A stretch of 64,000 bases of DNA from Kondoa malvinella (GCA_039545315.1 BCIM01000001.1:1955783-2019782), one strand, 5' to 3'. Shown: positions 23,986 to 36,665, counted from the first letter of the stretch. Notes: generated from the letters alone by a model not told the origin. Program-made: numbers and translations.

Positions 23986-24440
23986 TCACGTCGCTGCCGC
24001 TGTAAGTTTGTATGACATGACGCTGTAAAGGAAAAATTAGTTATTTTGCAGCATCACACGGTCGTCAGGCAACGTACGAGTCATCATTCAACTTCGACAA
24101 TTCCGCTTGCGTTGTTTCACAGAGTCGTAGATCTGATCTGCCGAGCCATTGGCCGCAGATGAGGCAAGGTGACTCTTCGTCATTCTGCACGTCGACTACC
24201 GCCTCAAGCCAGCCATCAAGATCAAACGCCTACGAGAGAATAAGCCGCTGCAGTGATTTCTATCTTTCAGCTCACCTGGACATGAGTGCGTTGTTGTCCT
24301 CGCACCGGCGTAACCACGCGTTTGCCGCTTTGCGTGTCCGCCAAAGTAACTTCCAACTCGCCGCGATCACCAAGAGCATCTTTGAAAAGTCGTGCTTCAT
24401 GTGATGCGTTTCTCAGCTTCTTTGTCTGCTCGAAAAGGTG
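23986..24440 (-). CDS. short cysteine-containing coding exons (start not found)
   Basis: Two or three exons: one with LFKDALGDRGELEVTLADTQ ending THVQ, then after a GTGAGC...CGTAG intron AFDLDGWLEAVVDVQNDEESPCLICGQWLGRSDLRLC, and a short last exon reached through a GTACGT...TTACAG intron and ending at 23986-23988. The CLICGQW...LRLC spacing suggests a zinc site. No in-frame ATG precedes the first exon, which is limited upstream by a stop just 5' of it and by the helicase 3' end at 24589. So either a small first exon is missed or these belong to the gene downstream. Function unknown. Confidence 0.35.
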
Positions 24441-24588
24441 ATCCCGAGACAAGTTTCAGAGATCTGAGCTGTGTCTAGATTTGCAATGTACAGAAATGCT
24501 ACAAGTACAAGTATGGTTATCTCTTCTGGAAAAGGATGCAGTGCCGTAAAACCCCGAATGCAGTGAAGTGTTCAAAAAGTCGTTCTTT

Positions 24589-27110
24589 TTAGGACCGTTC
24601 GTACGGCGGCGGCCGTCTGTCGCTGAAGCTTGATGGTCCCCTGCTACTGCCGTAGCTTGATCGCTGATCGTTACGGTCGTTGAACCTTGGTCTTGGAGGC
24701 CCTCGCTCCTCAGAATCTGCTCTTGGGTCTCGGGCCTAGCATCAGAAGATCAGCTTAAGCCACAGGAGAAGGGTAGAGTAAAACATACGCCATAGGCTGT
24801 CCGCGGAGGCCTGTCTGAATTGGACGAGCCGAATGGCATGTTCCTGTCATCAGGGTTCATTCGACGTCCCTGCGCTCAATGTCAGACGGTAGCTTCTCAC
24901 AATGTGAAAGCACTTACATATGCTGCGTAATGATCTCCAGGCTGTTTCGGTACATAGTTTTCTGTTGACTGGCCGAAGGACCTTCGCACTCTTCCTCCCG
25001 GTTCATATCTTGGATCAAGGTTTCCGCGTTTGTCAAACTGCTCCATCATCAGCTTTGATAAACATGCTGAGAAGAGACACTTACGCGATCGCGACCTCTA
25101 CCCTTTGTTCTGTTGTCCCTCATACCAAGCTTGTCCAAGAATTGTTGGCTGACATATGGCTCTTCACCCAACCCAACCCCAGACTTGGCCCAATCCTTCA
25201 ATCCTTGCACGACCACCGTCTTTGTTGTCCTTATGTCACTCGCTTTCGTTACATAGTATCCCAACAACGACGCAAATGCTTCCTTAATCGCAAAGCTGTC
25301 CAAAGAAGGGAAGAGGTCTTGATCTATCGCTTGATCCAAATCGGCCAGCCTCTTTTCTACTTGAGGTGCCATAGGACCAGTAATAGTGACCGAATCGTCC
25401 CTCGTAAAGCCTCTACCTCTCGGTCTACGGGCATCTTCCGGTTCTGCTTCAGTAGGTAATTCATCTTGCGTTTGAGCCAAAGCCTTCACTTGATCCGCCA
25501 ATTCAACCACCGTCAAAGGCATCAAAGGTAGATCTTGTAATTGCCATGTCATGTACCCAACTTCCCAAGGTAGCAATACTATATCACCACGACCTTGTTT
25601 GCCTGCTCGACCTGTTCGTCCAACACGATGGATGTAGAGATCTCTTGAACCTGGAATACCGACTTGGATGACTCGAGTGACGCCTGGGTAATCGACACCA
25701 CGAGCTGATACATCGGAAGAAACGAGAATTTGATAACCGCCTTTTGCTCTTCGGAATCGATCTGCTGCTCTTTCGCGCTGGCTTTGTGTTTTCCGAGAAG
25801 AGATTTCAAACACGTTGGTCTTCCTCGCGCCCCATGGTAGATGTTTCGTCATGCTGTCTACGATGAGCGAAAAGAGTTCGGTGGATTTGGTAGTAGGTAG
25901 GAAGACGATGGCTTTACCGCCTTGAGGGTTGAGGAGCATGTCTTGTGCGAGAAGTCGAAGAATATGGGCGACTTGGTGAGATGGATCGGGGAGGACGGTA
26001 GCGTATTGTGGGATGTGCATGTGGACGTTCGATTCGTTCTCTGGAACAGTGTCGATGAAGAGGTGCTCCTTCTTTAATGAAGAGCGAGCGATTTGTCGGA
26101 TAGCGGGAGAAACGGTAGCGGAAAAGAGGAAGGTTTGACGGCTGTCCTTGTCTGGGAGGTATCGGAAGATGTTCTCCAGTTCATCTTTGAAACCCATGTC
26201 GAGTAGTGTATCTGCTTCATCGAGGATAAGACAGCGAGTAGACTTCATTGCGTCGGCCACATCCGGTGCAGATTGCAGGATATCGAGCATTCGACCAGGT
26301 GTAGCAACGACTATATCCCTTCTGCCCTTGCTCCAACTCCTCAATTGAAAGCCCTTGCTAGCACCACCGACAAACAGACGGACTTCAGCGTTCTTGACGT
26401 GGTGGATCAACTTGACAGCTTCATTGGCAATTTGGGTCGCAAGTTCACGAGTAGGACTGAGAATGAGTGCACCGACGGAGCTCTTGATTGCATTTCTTCT
26501 GTCGTGCACCGGTTGATCTTTCATTGTCTTGTTCAAAGAGGCTACATGTTCGTTTCGTGCTTGAAGAGCAGGGACAAGGAAAGCCAGCGTTTTGCCAGTA
26601 CCCGTTCTCGCTTTGACGAGCAGATCTTTCGGACCAGACATGCTGTCTTGTGGAGTATCCAGAGGAGCAGACAATCCAGGCAACAGAGAAAGCACGGCAT
26701 CTTGAACGGGAGACATGGTCGTATAGCCAAATGGTTTCTTTGTCAAAGCATCGTAGATAGCAGGATCAAGGTGTTGCTGTAGCTCTTGAAATTGCTTGGA
26801 TCTGATCTTTTCGACCTCATCTAGAGCTTTGGCTGTCGGCGCTGGTTCTCTTTCGCGGACTTGCTGCACAGAGTCTAGTCCATCCTTCATCGCTTCTTCC
26901 GAGAAGTCATGTGAAGAGGCTTCATTGCTCTGGAAGCGAACATGCTGGGATGCTGCAGAGAGAAGTATCAGTTACTGATCATGCAAGTTTTTGTAAAGGT
27001 GACGAACTAGTCGGGAGGAGCCTTAGCAGACGTGGAGATGGCCTCTGGACAGCTGCTTGAGATCGAAGCGCTGCTGTTCGAGCCGCTACAAGGCGAAGGC
27101 GACCTATCAT
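24589..27110 (-). CDS. mitochondrial DEAD-box RNA helicase (Mss116/CYT-19-like)
   Basis: ATP-dependent RNA helicase and chaperone of the mitochondrial group I/II intron type. The first exon encodes an Arg/Ala-rich, acid-free leader (MIGRLRLVAARTAALRSQAA) and joins across a GTTCGT...CTGCAG intron. Helicase motifs in order: Q-motif region (GYTTMSPVQDAVL), motif I ARTGTGKT, PTRELA, GG-type SKG, TPGR, motif II DEAD (LILDEADTLLDMGF), SAT, and in the second RecA domain IVFLPTT, SDVSARGVDYPGV and motif VI HRVGRTGRAG. The large central exon spans 25095-26900. The C-terminal tail is Arg/Gly/Ser/Pro-rich over several exons and ends DRRPPPYERS at 24589-24591, the basic tail typical of Mss116-type proteins. 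About 760 residues. A T10 tract lies just upstream of the start. Confidence 0.87.
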
Positions 27111-27248
27111 CGATGTTTTGCCTTGACGAGCGTTTTTCACTTTTTTTTTTGGCAACTTGTCCAGTTACCGCCACTATTCGAATGCTGCAGATCACAATGC
27201 TGCCATGATTCTATTTCACATTATGTATTACTTTTAACACTCAGCTGA

Positions 27249-30200
27249 TCAGTCCTCCTCGAGTGCAGCAAACGTCCTTCGATTCGACTTGCTCGCCGCG
27301 CCTCTTTCCCCTCTACGACCCCTCGTGCTCTTGCTGGCTCTGCTCTTGCCTCGCCCTCGACCTCTTCCGCGACTTCCTCTAGAGCTTGAGCGGCTTGGTG
27401 CCTCTGCATTTCCACCTCCAGGACATGCGTTGCTGAAATGACCTAAGAGATGTGGCATTCAGCCTTTTGGCGAAAAGCAAAAGGTAGCTCGACTGACCTT
27501 CTTCACCACATCTGAAACACGAACTACATACTAGGCATGAGCTTGGAAAGCCTGCTTTACATAGATACTCACTAATTCGATCCACCAGCTTGAGGAGCGG
27601 CTCTAGGTCTCTGAGCTTGTCCATCTTGAGTGTTTTCGTCCGCCCATTGAAAGCTGTACTCGAAGGCATAAGACTGGTTTGAGACTGGGGCAAAGCAGCT
27701 TACAATCGACATTGCGCTTGTTTGCTGACATTCGGACAGCAGAAGAACTGTCACAGTCAGTCAGAAATGTTCGCGTAGCAATTCTGCAGACTTACCTGCC
27801 TGCCCTTGTTGTCACCCTGGGAAAATGATTAGCCCATCCACTTCCTCGTATGAGATGACAGATATGGTCTTACCTCTTTAGAGACTGTCTTCAGCTGTTG
27901 AAGATTCTCATCAGTCTCAGCTGCTTGATGACCCTGTCGGACTCACATTTGCTGTCAAATTACACGTACACATGAGCGCAGATTCTTCTTCATTGCTGTT
28001 GAATCGCTGTCGCACTTGTCGAGCTTGTCCACGCTATCGAGACATAAGCCAACGCATCCAAGTCGAGGGAGCGACTGTACCTGCTGTTCCGCCAGCGGAC
28101 GTTTCTTCGTACCAGATCCGGCTTCATCAACCCATTCAAAGAACTTGCAACCTTCATCACGAGGCTTTGAACAAGTATAGAAGCGTCTGCCCTTGTTTTC
28201 TGAATCGCGCGTGACTGTTCTTTCGACAGCCGTATCTGGACATTGGCACTGAGGAGGTTCGGCTTCGGTACGGGCTGCGTCGGGCTCCTTGCGTGGTCGG
28301 GCTCGAGGTCTAGAAGGTGGTGGGTCATCTGTTAGACTAGTTTAGCGACATAAAGCGACGCAGAAAGGGACAATACCATTGTCGTCAGGTCCAGAGTCGG
28401 CATCATTTCTTCGAGTGTTCGCTTGACGCCCCGATCCTCTGCCTCGACCTCTACCAGCTCCTCGAGCTCCTCGTCCGCCACGCCCGCCTCCATTCCCTGG
28501 TCTGGGTGGTGGCGCATCGTCATCGTCTAGTCCTCTATCTCCATCTGAAGCGTCATCGTTATCTTGTTGTCCCTGCCTGTTGTTTCCTCCGGGATTGCCT
28601 TGCAAATATCGCCCGACAGACTAAAAGAAGAAAGGTCAGCCAAAGCTTGAAGTAATAAAGCAAAACTTGCATCTATCAGAGTCCCGAACTGTTGTCTAGC
28701 TTTGAGGAAGACTTGACGGTACTCGTCAAGCGTTTCATCAAGGACTTCTCGACGTGCGCGTTGTCCGTCACAAATCAGCACCATGCGCTGCTCCATCTGA
28801 CCAAGGCGCCTCAGTTGGGTAGTATGTGCTTGAAGCAACTGCTCACCTCTCTACGCAAATGTGGCTTGCTGAGAGACTTTTCAAAGCCAATACGATTGTA
28901 GCCGTCGACCAGTCCGATACCCAAAGTTGACGGTAAGAGGTATTCAGTCTGGCCTTCTCGTTGCTTCATTACATATTCTCTATCGCAGATCATTGAAATG
29001 TGCTGAGCGATAGTAGCATCGGTGCCTTCGAACCGAATGAGACTTGTTCACACCAAAGATGAGATGGCTCACCAATACCGTTCTTGTCCATCAAATTGAC
29101 CAGATCAGCTTCCGTTAACAAATTAGGCCGACTAGTCTGTCCCTCTCGCAATTCGCAGACGCTAGGCATGAACTTTTCGCCGACTCTGAAATCTGGTACG
29201 TAAGAGCCATCCCACTTGTCGTAGGGATAAACGTCGAGATAGTTGCGTTGATGTACGACCAACCCTGAACACTCGTCAGTCGTTGTATATAGCGCTCGGA
29301 CACTGCTCACCTGAAGTATGAAACTCTTCGTCCGAAATAGTGATATCAACAGTGGTAAGCGATCCAGTAGCATTCTTAGAGCAGCAAGCGAGAAAGCGTC
29401 TTGTGATCAATTCATAGACTCTCTTCTCGTCGCCAGTCAGGTTCGAAGCATGTGCAGTAGGGTGGATTGGAGGATGGGCTTTATCATTCTTCTTTCCGTT
29501 GCGAGGACGTTCAAAGCCACCGTTTGTAAGCCTACTCATCGTCAGCGCGATACTACTCTTCCACAGATGCTCACATCTGAGCAAAAGCACCCCAACGAGT
29601 ATCGGTAGTCTGCTTCTGTACCAGTTCTTGACAGTTAAAGTCTTTGTCGAATTGATCTGTCTCTGTTCTTGGATAGCTGACGAAACCGCTCTGATACAGC
29701 TTCTCTGCAGTCTAGTGAAGACATGAGCGGAATTGCATTTGTATATGAGCTGGAACATACTTCTAGAATGCGCTTCGGGCTCATGTGCAGCAAACGAGAT
29801 CCGCTCTTCTGCATCTCGACTGTAGTCAGAGGCAAAGGTTTCCTACACAACATGAGCACGTATGCGTGCACAAAGAGGGAATGAACATACCATTTCTGAC
29901 TTGGCTTCGTCTGCACATTGACCACTTCCGCTTCTGGATCACCAACACACATCTCATACAACACATAAGTCGCCTCCCAATCGAATAATCGGTTCCTCTT
30001 CCAGTTGAAGACCGTCTTTTTCTCCTCGCCCTCCTTTTCCAGCTCGACATAAATGTACCAAAACGTCTCTGGAGTGAAGTTCTGGACTTTTTCATACTGA
30101 TCCACGACGAAACCGAGCGTAGGAAATTGACATGGGCCATAAGAGAGGACTTTGGAATCTAATTCGACTGGGAAACGACCTTGTAGAGTGAGGGTTTGGG

Positions 30201-30863
30201 CCCGAGTGAGGGCCGCTCCAATGCGCAGGTCGAGATCCATTCGAGCTGTCACGGCTGCTGCTTGACGAAGATCGAGTGCGACAGGTCGACGACATGCTTG
30301 GTGGATTTGACTGCAGCAAAATCAGTCAGGTCAAAATGTAAGGGAAGAGAAACTGACGCGGGAATAATAGCAGAGAAACGAGCTCGCTCGACCTTGATGC
30401 CTCTGTTGACCTTTCTCACGATATCGGCAATCTCGGTACCGATATGTTCTCCCTCACGATCGCAATCCGTCCAAATCATCAGCACGTCCTTGTTTCGTCC
30501 TTCTCTTTCCAAGTTGGACGCAATGCCTTTGCCATCCTTCTTGACGAATGCTTTGATCTCTGCGTCGAACAGATCATAAGGATCGCAGTTTCGCCAACCG
30601 CGCAAGTTCTCGTCCGCGAATTCAGTTTCCGTGACGTGCCCTGTTACAGCAGTCATAGTGAAGGAAGCTTCTCGGCCATTGGCCAGACGATATGTGAAGT
30701 CATAGTTCTTGATCCACTTGACTGAGCTTTGCCTCTGTATTCATGTCAGCGAAGTCACAAGGTAGTGCAACGAGCTCACGGTCGTGTACTGGCCTCCAGA
30801 CAATATCTCGGTCACGCTCTTGGAAATGGAAGGTTTCTCTGCTACTAGAAGATAGCGGGACAT
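27249..30863 (-). CDS. TOP3: DNA topoisomerase III (type IA)
   Basis: Type IA topoisomerase that acts with a RecQ helicase to resolve recombination intermediates. The start MSRYLLVAEKPSISKSV is the Toprim N terminus; the Toprim acidic motif is WTDCDREGEH. The domain-II hinge has RIGAALTRAQTL. The active-site region is GFVSYPRTETDQFDKD, with the catalytic Tyr at 29673-29675. Further exons carry KAHPPIHPT and TEADLVNLMDKNGIGTDAT. The C-terminal part is expanded: an RGG/RG-rich acidic-basic exon (28342-28560), cysteine-bearing zinc-finger remnants, a FQWADE motif of the GRF type, a zinc knuckle CFRCGEEGHFSNACPGG joined over an intron, and a second RGRGRG tail ending at 27249-27251. About 15 introns. 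Only 139 bp separate its stop from the start of the helicase. Confidence 0.92.
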
Positions 30864-31653
30864 CGTCTAGCGCTTCAGCTGCATTGCTGATATGCCGACC
30901 AACAGCGCGTCGACGGGTTTGAGGATAGCTTCAATACCGCTTCACGATTCAGCTCGCAGTGTCTATAGAAGGGGTATTTGCTGTTGAAGAGTATCTCTAG
31001 CTTGTTTCAGAGCGTCTTACAGCTCTTGCGAGTCGGTGATGCTCGTCAAGAACGCTTCGAAAAAAGTAAACAAGATGTTTTCGTCTCTGCAGCCATTCAA
31101 GATCAGGACATAGGTTCAGTGATTGACAGCGCGTATGTATCCTGCTGAGGCTCGCGTCTGCTATGGCTAGCCTGTTTGACTTTTCAAATTTCGTCGCACC
31201 GCAAATCTCAAGGGTGGTGTGCCTCTGGGTCTCTGATTTCGCTTGCTTTGCTCCTGCCTTGCTTCTTCCTCGTCGCAGAACAGGTCACTACATCCCCTTT
31301 TCTTTTCTCGCACGTGTCGCCTAACGTAAAGTGGTCTACATGACTTTGCACATCCGTCCAATCCTCTATCAAGCTAGCAGTGACGTTGCTCACGCTCTAC
31401 TGCGTCGTCGAGCAACGCTTCGGAATCTTTCTCCGCAGTGACGCACTGCCTTCATTACCGGCACTCACGTCAAGATGATCACGTTGGCCGACCGCTGAGG
31501 CCTTCTGTTCGCTTCCGAACGACAGTCTAAGGAGCCAAAAGGCGTAAAGGTAATGACGTCTACGCCTTTTGAACAATAAGTACTGCTCCTCTTCTCCCTT
31601 TCTCGTCTCTTGTTCCGCTTCAAGCATCTTACTTTACAAGCTTTAAACACATC
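30864..31653. other. divergent promoter region (790 bp)
   Basis: Lies between TOP3 (-) and the exon-repeat protein gene (+). CT-rich stretches and a TTTAAACACATC element lie just before the + strand ATG, as expected for a core promoter. Short open stretches on both strands show no protein features. Confidence 0.4.
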
Positions 31654-33354
31654 ATGAACTCTAACACTTCCAACACTCACACTGCTAGAGACGGCACTGT
31701 CCACAACAGCGCATCGTAAGGTCATCTCTCCTGTCCTGAAACTGTTTCTAATAACGTGTCACAGAGCCGCAAAGATGCAAGTCCACAGCGAAGCTATCTT
31801 TGTTCGCGCTGACAGCTTCTGTTTGTCACAGTCACGACCTAGCAAGCTCTCAGCCTGGCGGGATCGGTCAACAGAACACCGCATATGACGAGAACAACCT
31901 AACCGTGAGCTTGTCACTGAACCTCTGTAGACAATATTGATATCTGTCGCAGGGTACTGGCATTCCATCCAACACCGGGAGCTCAAACACGTACATCTCT
32001 CGGGACGGAGACTCGCACAATACCCAGGCTGTTCGTGTCATTAATCTATGTTACTGTTTGCTGGCTTACCTTGCGATTTATAGGGCGCTAGAATGGATAA
32101 CGCTACAGGCTCATCCAACTCTGGCTTGGGATCGAACAGCGGAATGGGCTCAAACACCGGCTCAAACAGCACTTACGTTTCGCGAGACGGTGATCAACAC
32201 TCGAGCAGAATGGTACTTCATCTCTTTTTTACAATTTGTGCATGTTTGACATATCTGGTGTAGGGCGCTGCTGTGGACAACATGACTGGCAACTCCAGCA
32301 ACCAATATTCGGGTAGCAACACTTATTCGAGCGGAAGCACGGGAAGCAACAATTACCGATCCAACGATGCTGACTTGCACAACAGCAGAGCAGTACGTAT
32401 CTCTCGGATCGCTGTACCGCAGTTCCTGATGTCTTGCTCAGGGAGCCGCAGCCGATAACATGACTGGCAACTCGAACCGTAACACTGGTGATAACTACAT
32501 GTCAAAGGATGGCGATATGCACAGCTCGCGTACAGGTGAGCCTGCTTGCTGCATGACTTGACCCTGACTGATTCACTGGTCAAGGCGCTGCCGTCGACAA
32601 CATGACTGGCTCAGACAACTACAGATCCACTCAAGCTGGACCAAACACCGATGTGATCGGAACCACCGGCTCCGGCATTGGCAGCACTCAGCACGGAGCA
32701 CCAGGCGCATACGGAAGTTCCGGCTCAGGTCGAAACCACATGAGCAACGACGGCGACATGCATCGAACTTCAGCAGGCGCAGGCTTGGACTCTGCTACGA
32801 ATCGCTCTGGAACGCACGCTACTACCGGTTTGAGCAACTCGGGCGAATCCAACTTTTCTTCGCAAAAGTATGACCCTGTTACTTCAAGCCACGCTCACAT
32901 GGGAACTGGACACACCAATGATTCATCTCATTCGTCTACTGGTGCATCTGGGTAGTGAGTGGTGTGAAAGTATGAGTTTGAACATGACGGTCTTTCTAGC
33001 AAGTCCAACGATGCTCACAACTCTACCACTGGTGAGCAACACAAGCCCACAATGATGGACAAAGTCAAGGTCAGATTACTCCGACTTGATGTCCATGTCC
33101 ATGCTGACGGTAGCTCTTAGGGTACTGTGGACTCTATTTCTGGCAAAATGTCGAAAGATCAGACCAAGGTCGAGCACGGTAAGTTTGCAGCTTATTCAGG
33201 CGCGATCTCGGTTCGCTCATGGTATGCTTGTGACTGCTACAGGCCAACAAGTCAAAGAGGGTCTTATTGACTCCAAGGTCCGTACCACACGCGAACGCGT
33301 GACGGGAATCTGCTGACGTGATATATTTAGAGTGACAAGCACCATCTTGCTTGA
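31654..33354 (+). CDS. exon-repeat hydrophilic protein with CsbD-like C terminus
   Basis: Low-complexity Ser/Gly/Asn/Thr protein in about ten small exons. Four or more exons are copies of one module: each starts GAxxDNMTG (GARMDNATG, GAAVDNMTG, GAAADNMTG, GAAVDNMTG) and ends in a D-G/A-D-x-H-x-S-R motif (DGDQHSSRM, DADLHNSRA, DGDMHSSRT), with introns at the same place. The last exons contain DKVKGTVDSISGKMSKDQTKVEHGQQVKEG, resembling the short CsbD-like stress proteins of fungi (a few helices; by family often induced by stress, role unclear), and end SDKHHLA at 33352-33354. The protein has no membrane segment or signal. Start at 31654-31656 (MNSNTSNTH). A desiccation/hydrophilin-type role is inference. 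Confidence 0.65.
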
Positions 33355-33554
33355 GTGATTGTAAAAGCAAAAGGCACATGGACTATCTTAATGTATAGCG
33401 TATGAATGCAGACACGGAAGATCTTGGATTGCTTCAATTTTCCCACGATGCTCTTTGACCAGAACGACCGACTTCGAGCATATCCGTGCCATCTTTTATA
33501 CCTTAACATGCCATGACTGGCTCATATATCCGATATTCACATAAGCCGTGAAGC

Positions 33555-34617
33555 ATGTTTCGCTACGGTAGGCGCCTATCCGATAATGGTGTTGAGAAAC
33601 GACGTTTGATTTGCCATCCGTTGGCAGCCTCGAGCTATCTTTGGACACCAGCAGAAGCAGAAGCAGCCAAAGCAGTCCAGCAACAATCTTTAGCAAGCTA
33701 TCAAGACGCTGGTCGCCCACCCTTCGCTGCCTCCTCTGGACCTGCGACTTCCGTTCGAATTCTAGTCGAAAGTATATGCACCGAGAAAGACCTCTACGCT
33801 GTTCTAGGCAGTACGAAGCGCTCATCAGCCGAAGATTTACGCCGAGGCTTCCTTGCCCGAAGCAGAATCGTGCATCCCGACAAGCTACCAAATTACGCAC
33901 CCGCTACTCAGGCATTCCAACGTCTTTCGTTCGCTTATGAAATACTTTCGGACCCTGTCACAAAGAGAACATATGATCTTACGGGCAAGACGGATGCGAG
34001 AGTGGATAGACCGCCGGATCAAACGTTGAATGGAGTTCTGAGCATGGTCTTGTCTGATTTCTTGGCTGGCGATTTTGGGTTCTTGAGGACTTTGATAAGT
34101 GAGTAGAATGTCCGGTGTCTGATACACAGCTGACGGAAGGGCAGATACATTGTGTGAAGCCAACCCGAATTTGTCAGTTAGCGAAGATACATTTCTGGTC
34201 TTGGAGAACTCCTTGGCAAAGCTGAGGGAAGTCACATTAGGTCAGCTGGATCTTCATCGCAACCGTGTCTGTACTGATTTTCATATGTGTTGTCAGTCGG
34301 CTCGAAGCTGGTTACCACGATTAGATTCGAGCTTTTCTCTCTATATGAAGTACAGCAGCAAATAAGACAGCTATCATACTTTAATCTCACCGGTCGACTA
34401 CGACTCACTGTCCAGTTAGCTCGTATAATTTTGCAAATTCCCGTACGTACCGTACATTACACGAACTTTCCACAAACTAATTCGATTATAGATGGCGATA
34501 GATAAAGCGCTCAAGGAAGATAAAGAAGGTCCGAATCAAGGATTGCTGCCGACACGCGTTGCGAGTGTACTATCACTCGCTTGTGCGGTTCTTGAGAAAG
34601 GGGAAGGTATTTTGTAA
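33555..34617 (+). CDS. J-domain (Hsp40) protein
   Basis: Co-chaperone that stimulates Hsp70. Residues about 73-135 form a J domain: DLYAVLGSTKRSSAEDLRRGFL, the HPD motif in RIVHPDKLP, and FQRLSFAYEILSDPVTKRTYDL. The C-terminal region is helical (TLCEANPNLSVSEDTFLVLENSL; FELFSLYEVQQQIRQLSYFNL; MAIDKALKEDKEG) and spread over three further exons, resembling the fungal J-proteins with a C-terminal helical domain of unknown role. The last intron is GTACGT...TTATAG before MAIDKAL. Stop at 34615-34617. No mitochondrial leader or TM segment is evident. About 300 residues. Confidence 0.75.
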
Positions 34618-34931
34618 CTTGGTCATAGGTTGTACACAGCTGTTAAGGGCACGGTGATAGCATTGGCATTGTAAAGATAGAGGTATTGGTTCCGATAAGA
34701 TTGTCTCGTACTAGTAGCCTTCGTCGACTTCGAGTAGGTTATTGTCCCGGTTGGATCCTGACGACCAAGTAAAAGGCTCTCAACAGCAGCTTACAGCCCC
34801 TGACACTCGCTAGTCTACATATCTCCTGCCTAGCAATCAAGGTTTCCTCGGCCAAAGTCCATCACACAGAATCGTCCTCATGTCAGAGAGCTCCACGTCC
34901 AGTGATGACCTGCAGCACGTAGGTTCTCCAT
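34618..34931. other. intergenic, 314 bp
   Basis: Between the J-protein stop and the ATG of the next gene on the same strand. It holds a 3' UTR and a promoter by position. No specific signal seen. Confidence 0.35.
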
Positions 34932-36665
34932 GTGTGCCTGTCAATGGCTGAAAGTACTGCTTGCCCAAAGACCAATGTGCGAGAGCTGCCTCGCGAACTC
35001 GTCGAAATTGTTCTGTCCATTTTGAGTCTTTCGGAACTTTATACGTGCAGGACAGTCTGCAAGTCATTCTGTGCGTCTAAAACATTCCGCTGTCGTTGCT
35101 GTCATGCGCCAATGCTGAGGTGGTCTCCTCATACAGATGCTATTGCCAGCGTCCTGCGGTTACGCTCAATCACTGTCAAAAGCGAGCCAGAGTATGATTG
35201 CCAACAAGAGTGTGGACCATCGAGGTCGAAACATCGGCATCAAGCTATCGAAGCGATACAAGCCGACCCTTCTCTCGCCAGACACGTCAAGCAGCTCAAG
35301 TTCGACATGGCATATTGCTTTCACGGGCTCGACATGTATATGCACGCTCAACGCATGACGGCGAATGAAGAGTTAGTCAACTTTCTGGTCAGTGCAGCTT
35401 GGGCCGAACTGCAGCTCTTCCACAACCTCTCAAGCTTCATCCTTACACTTCACGATTTCGAAGATTTTGCCGACTTTGCTAAAGCTCTTTTCCACCATCT
35501 TCGACCTTTGCCCTTGTGGAAGACTTTGCGCTCCCTGACTATCAACAATTCGGGTTACTGCAGCGACTGGGGACACCAAGCTGGTCTTGTCGCCATCAGT
35601 GAGAGTCACTATATGATACAAGATCTGGTGGCCTCGGCAAGTCAGCTCCGCTCTTTGTGCTTGGGCGATGATCTCGACCTTGAGTGGCTCGCGGACAAGA
35701 TGCCCAGTACAGATCAGCTACCACACCTACAGTCCTTGGAATTGATTGTTCCTCAAGTGCCGGAGATTCTGTTGCGCAAACCGAGCTCTACAATCATCCG
35801 CTGGATGCTCAATTTTCGAGGACAGCTGATCAACTTGACCCTGCAAGCGTCTGACGAGATGTTCGAAGACCATGAAGATATCTTCGCAGAGCTCCAACGT
35901 CTCAGTAACCTCGATCTGCCAACTTTCTCCGTTCTACAATTCTTGAAACTGGTTCCAGTACTACAACCCAACTCTCTGAGTAGCGCCTTAGCGATCATCG
36001 CGCCATCGCTTTAACGTCTTGAGCTTCTTGTCTACGGCAATCATGAAACTATCTCGGCGTCTCCGGTTGCTGTACTGCCAAATCTGCACACATTATCTTT
36101 GGAAAGCCATTACCAGACAATGACGCCCTTCATCGAGCATTTTGCAGCTATAGCACATAATCTAGTGGACGTCCGAGTCAATGCTAGTGGATCAGCAATC
36201 TGTCAATCGGCAACTGGTGCGGGCAAACTGGGCGTTTCCATTGGCTCTTCTATTTCTCCTCCTACACGCCAGCTCACCGAACTATCTCTTGACATTCCCC
36301 ACTATCTATCTGCCTCAACGTTCAGAGGACTGCAACCACTCTTGCCACCGAGACTGAATCTGCGAGTCACCTTCACGGGACGACCTGCCAACTCAATCTA
36401 CCACAACGTCTGCAGCCATTGTAACGCACTAGTGGACCCTGAAGCGATCGCACGCACATCACTTAATGAGCATTACGACTCTCTATCGGCAGCATTCAAG
36501 GAGATTGAAAACCACCTTGACCCGTCCTTTTTTTCTTCGTTTCGGGTTGATGTTGTTGGACACGGTTATCCTGCTGACGAGTGCGGGCAATGTGCGACTA
36601 TGGAAAGACTAGGGATATTAATCAATGTGCGAAGGATGTGCTCGCGGTTGTGGTTGAAGGACTAG
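34932..36665 (+). pseudogene. F-box/LRR-like gene interrupted by one in-frame stop
   Basis: The N terminus (VRELPRELVEIVLSILSLSELYTCRTVCKSF) is an F-box. Leucine-rich segments follow (LRSITVKS, LRSLTINNS, LRSLCLGDDL, LQSLELIV). The reading frame meets TAA at 36012-36014, after IIAPSL. The same frame then stays open for another 217 codons with the same character (RLELLVYGNHE, LHTLSLESHY, LTELSLDI) up to 36663-36665. No GT..AG intron around the stop rescues it. Either this is a recently broken F-box gene, a 360-residue truncated functional version, or an assembly error at one base. Intact length would be about 578 residues. No introns seen in it, unlike most neighbours. Confidence 0.6.
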
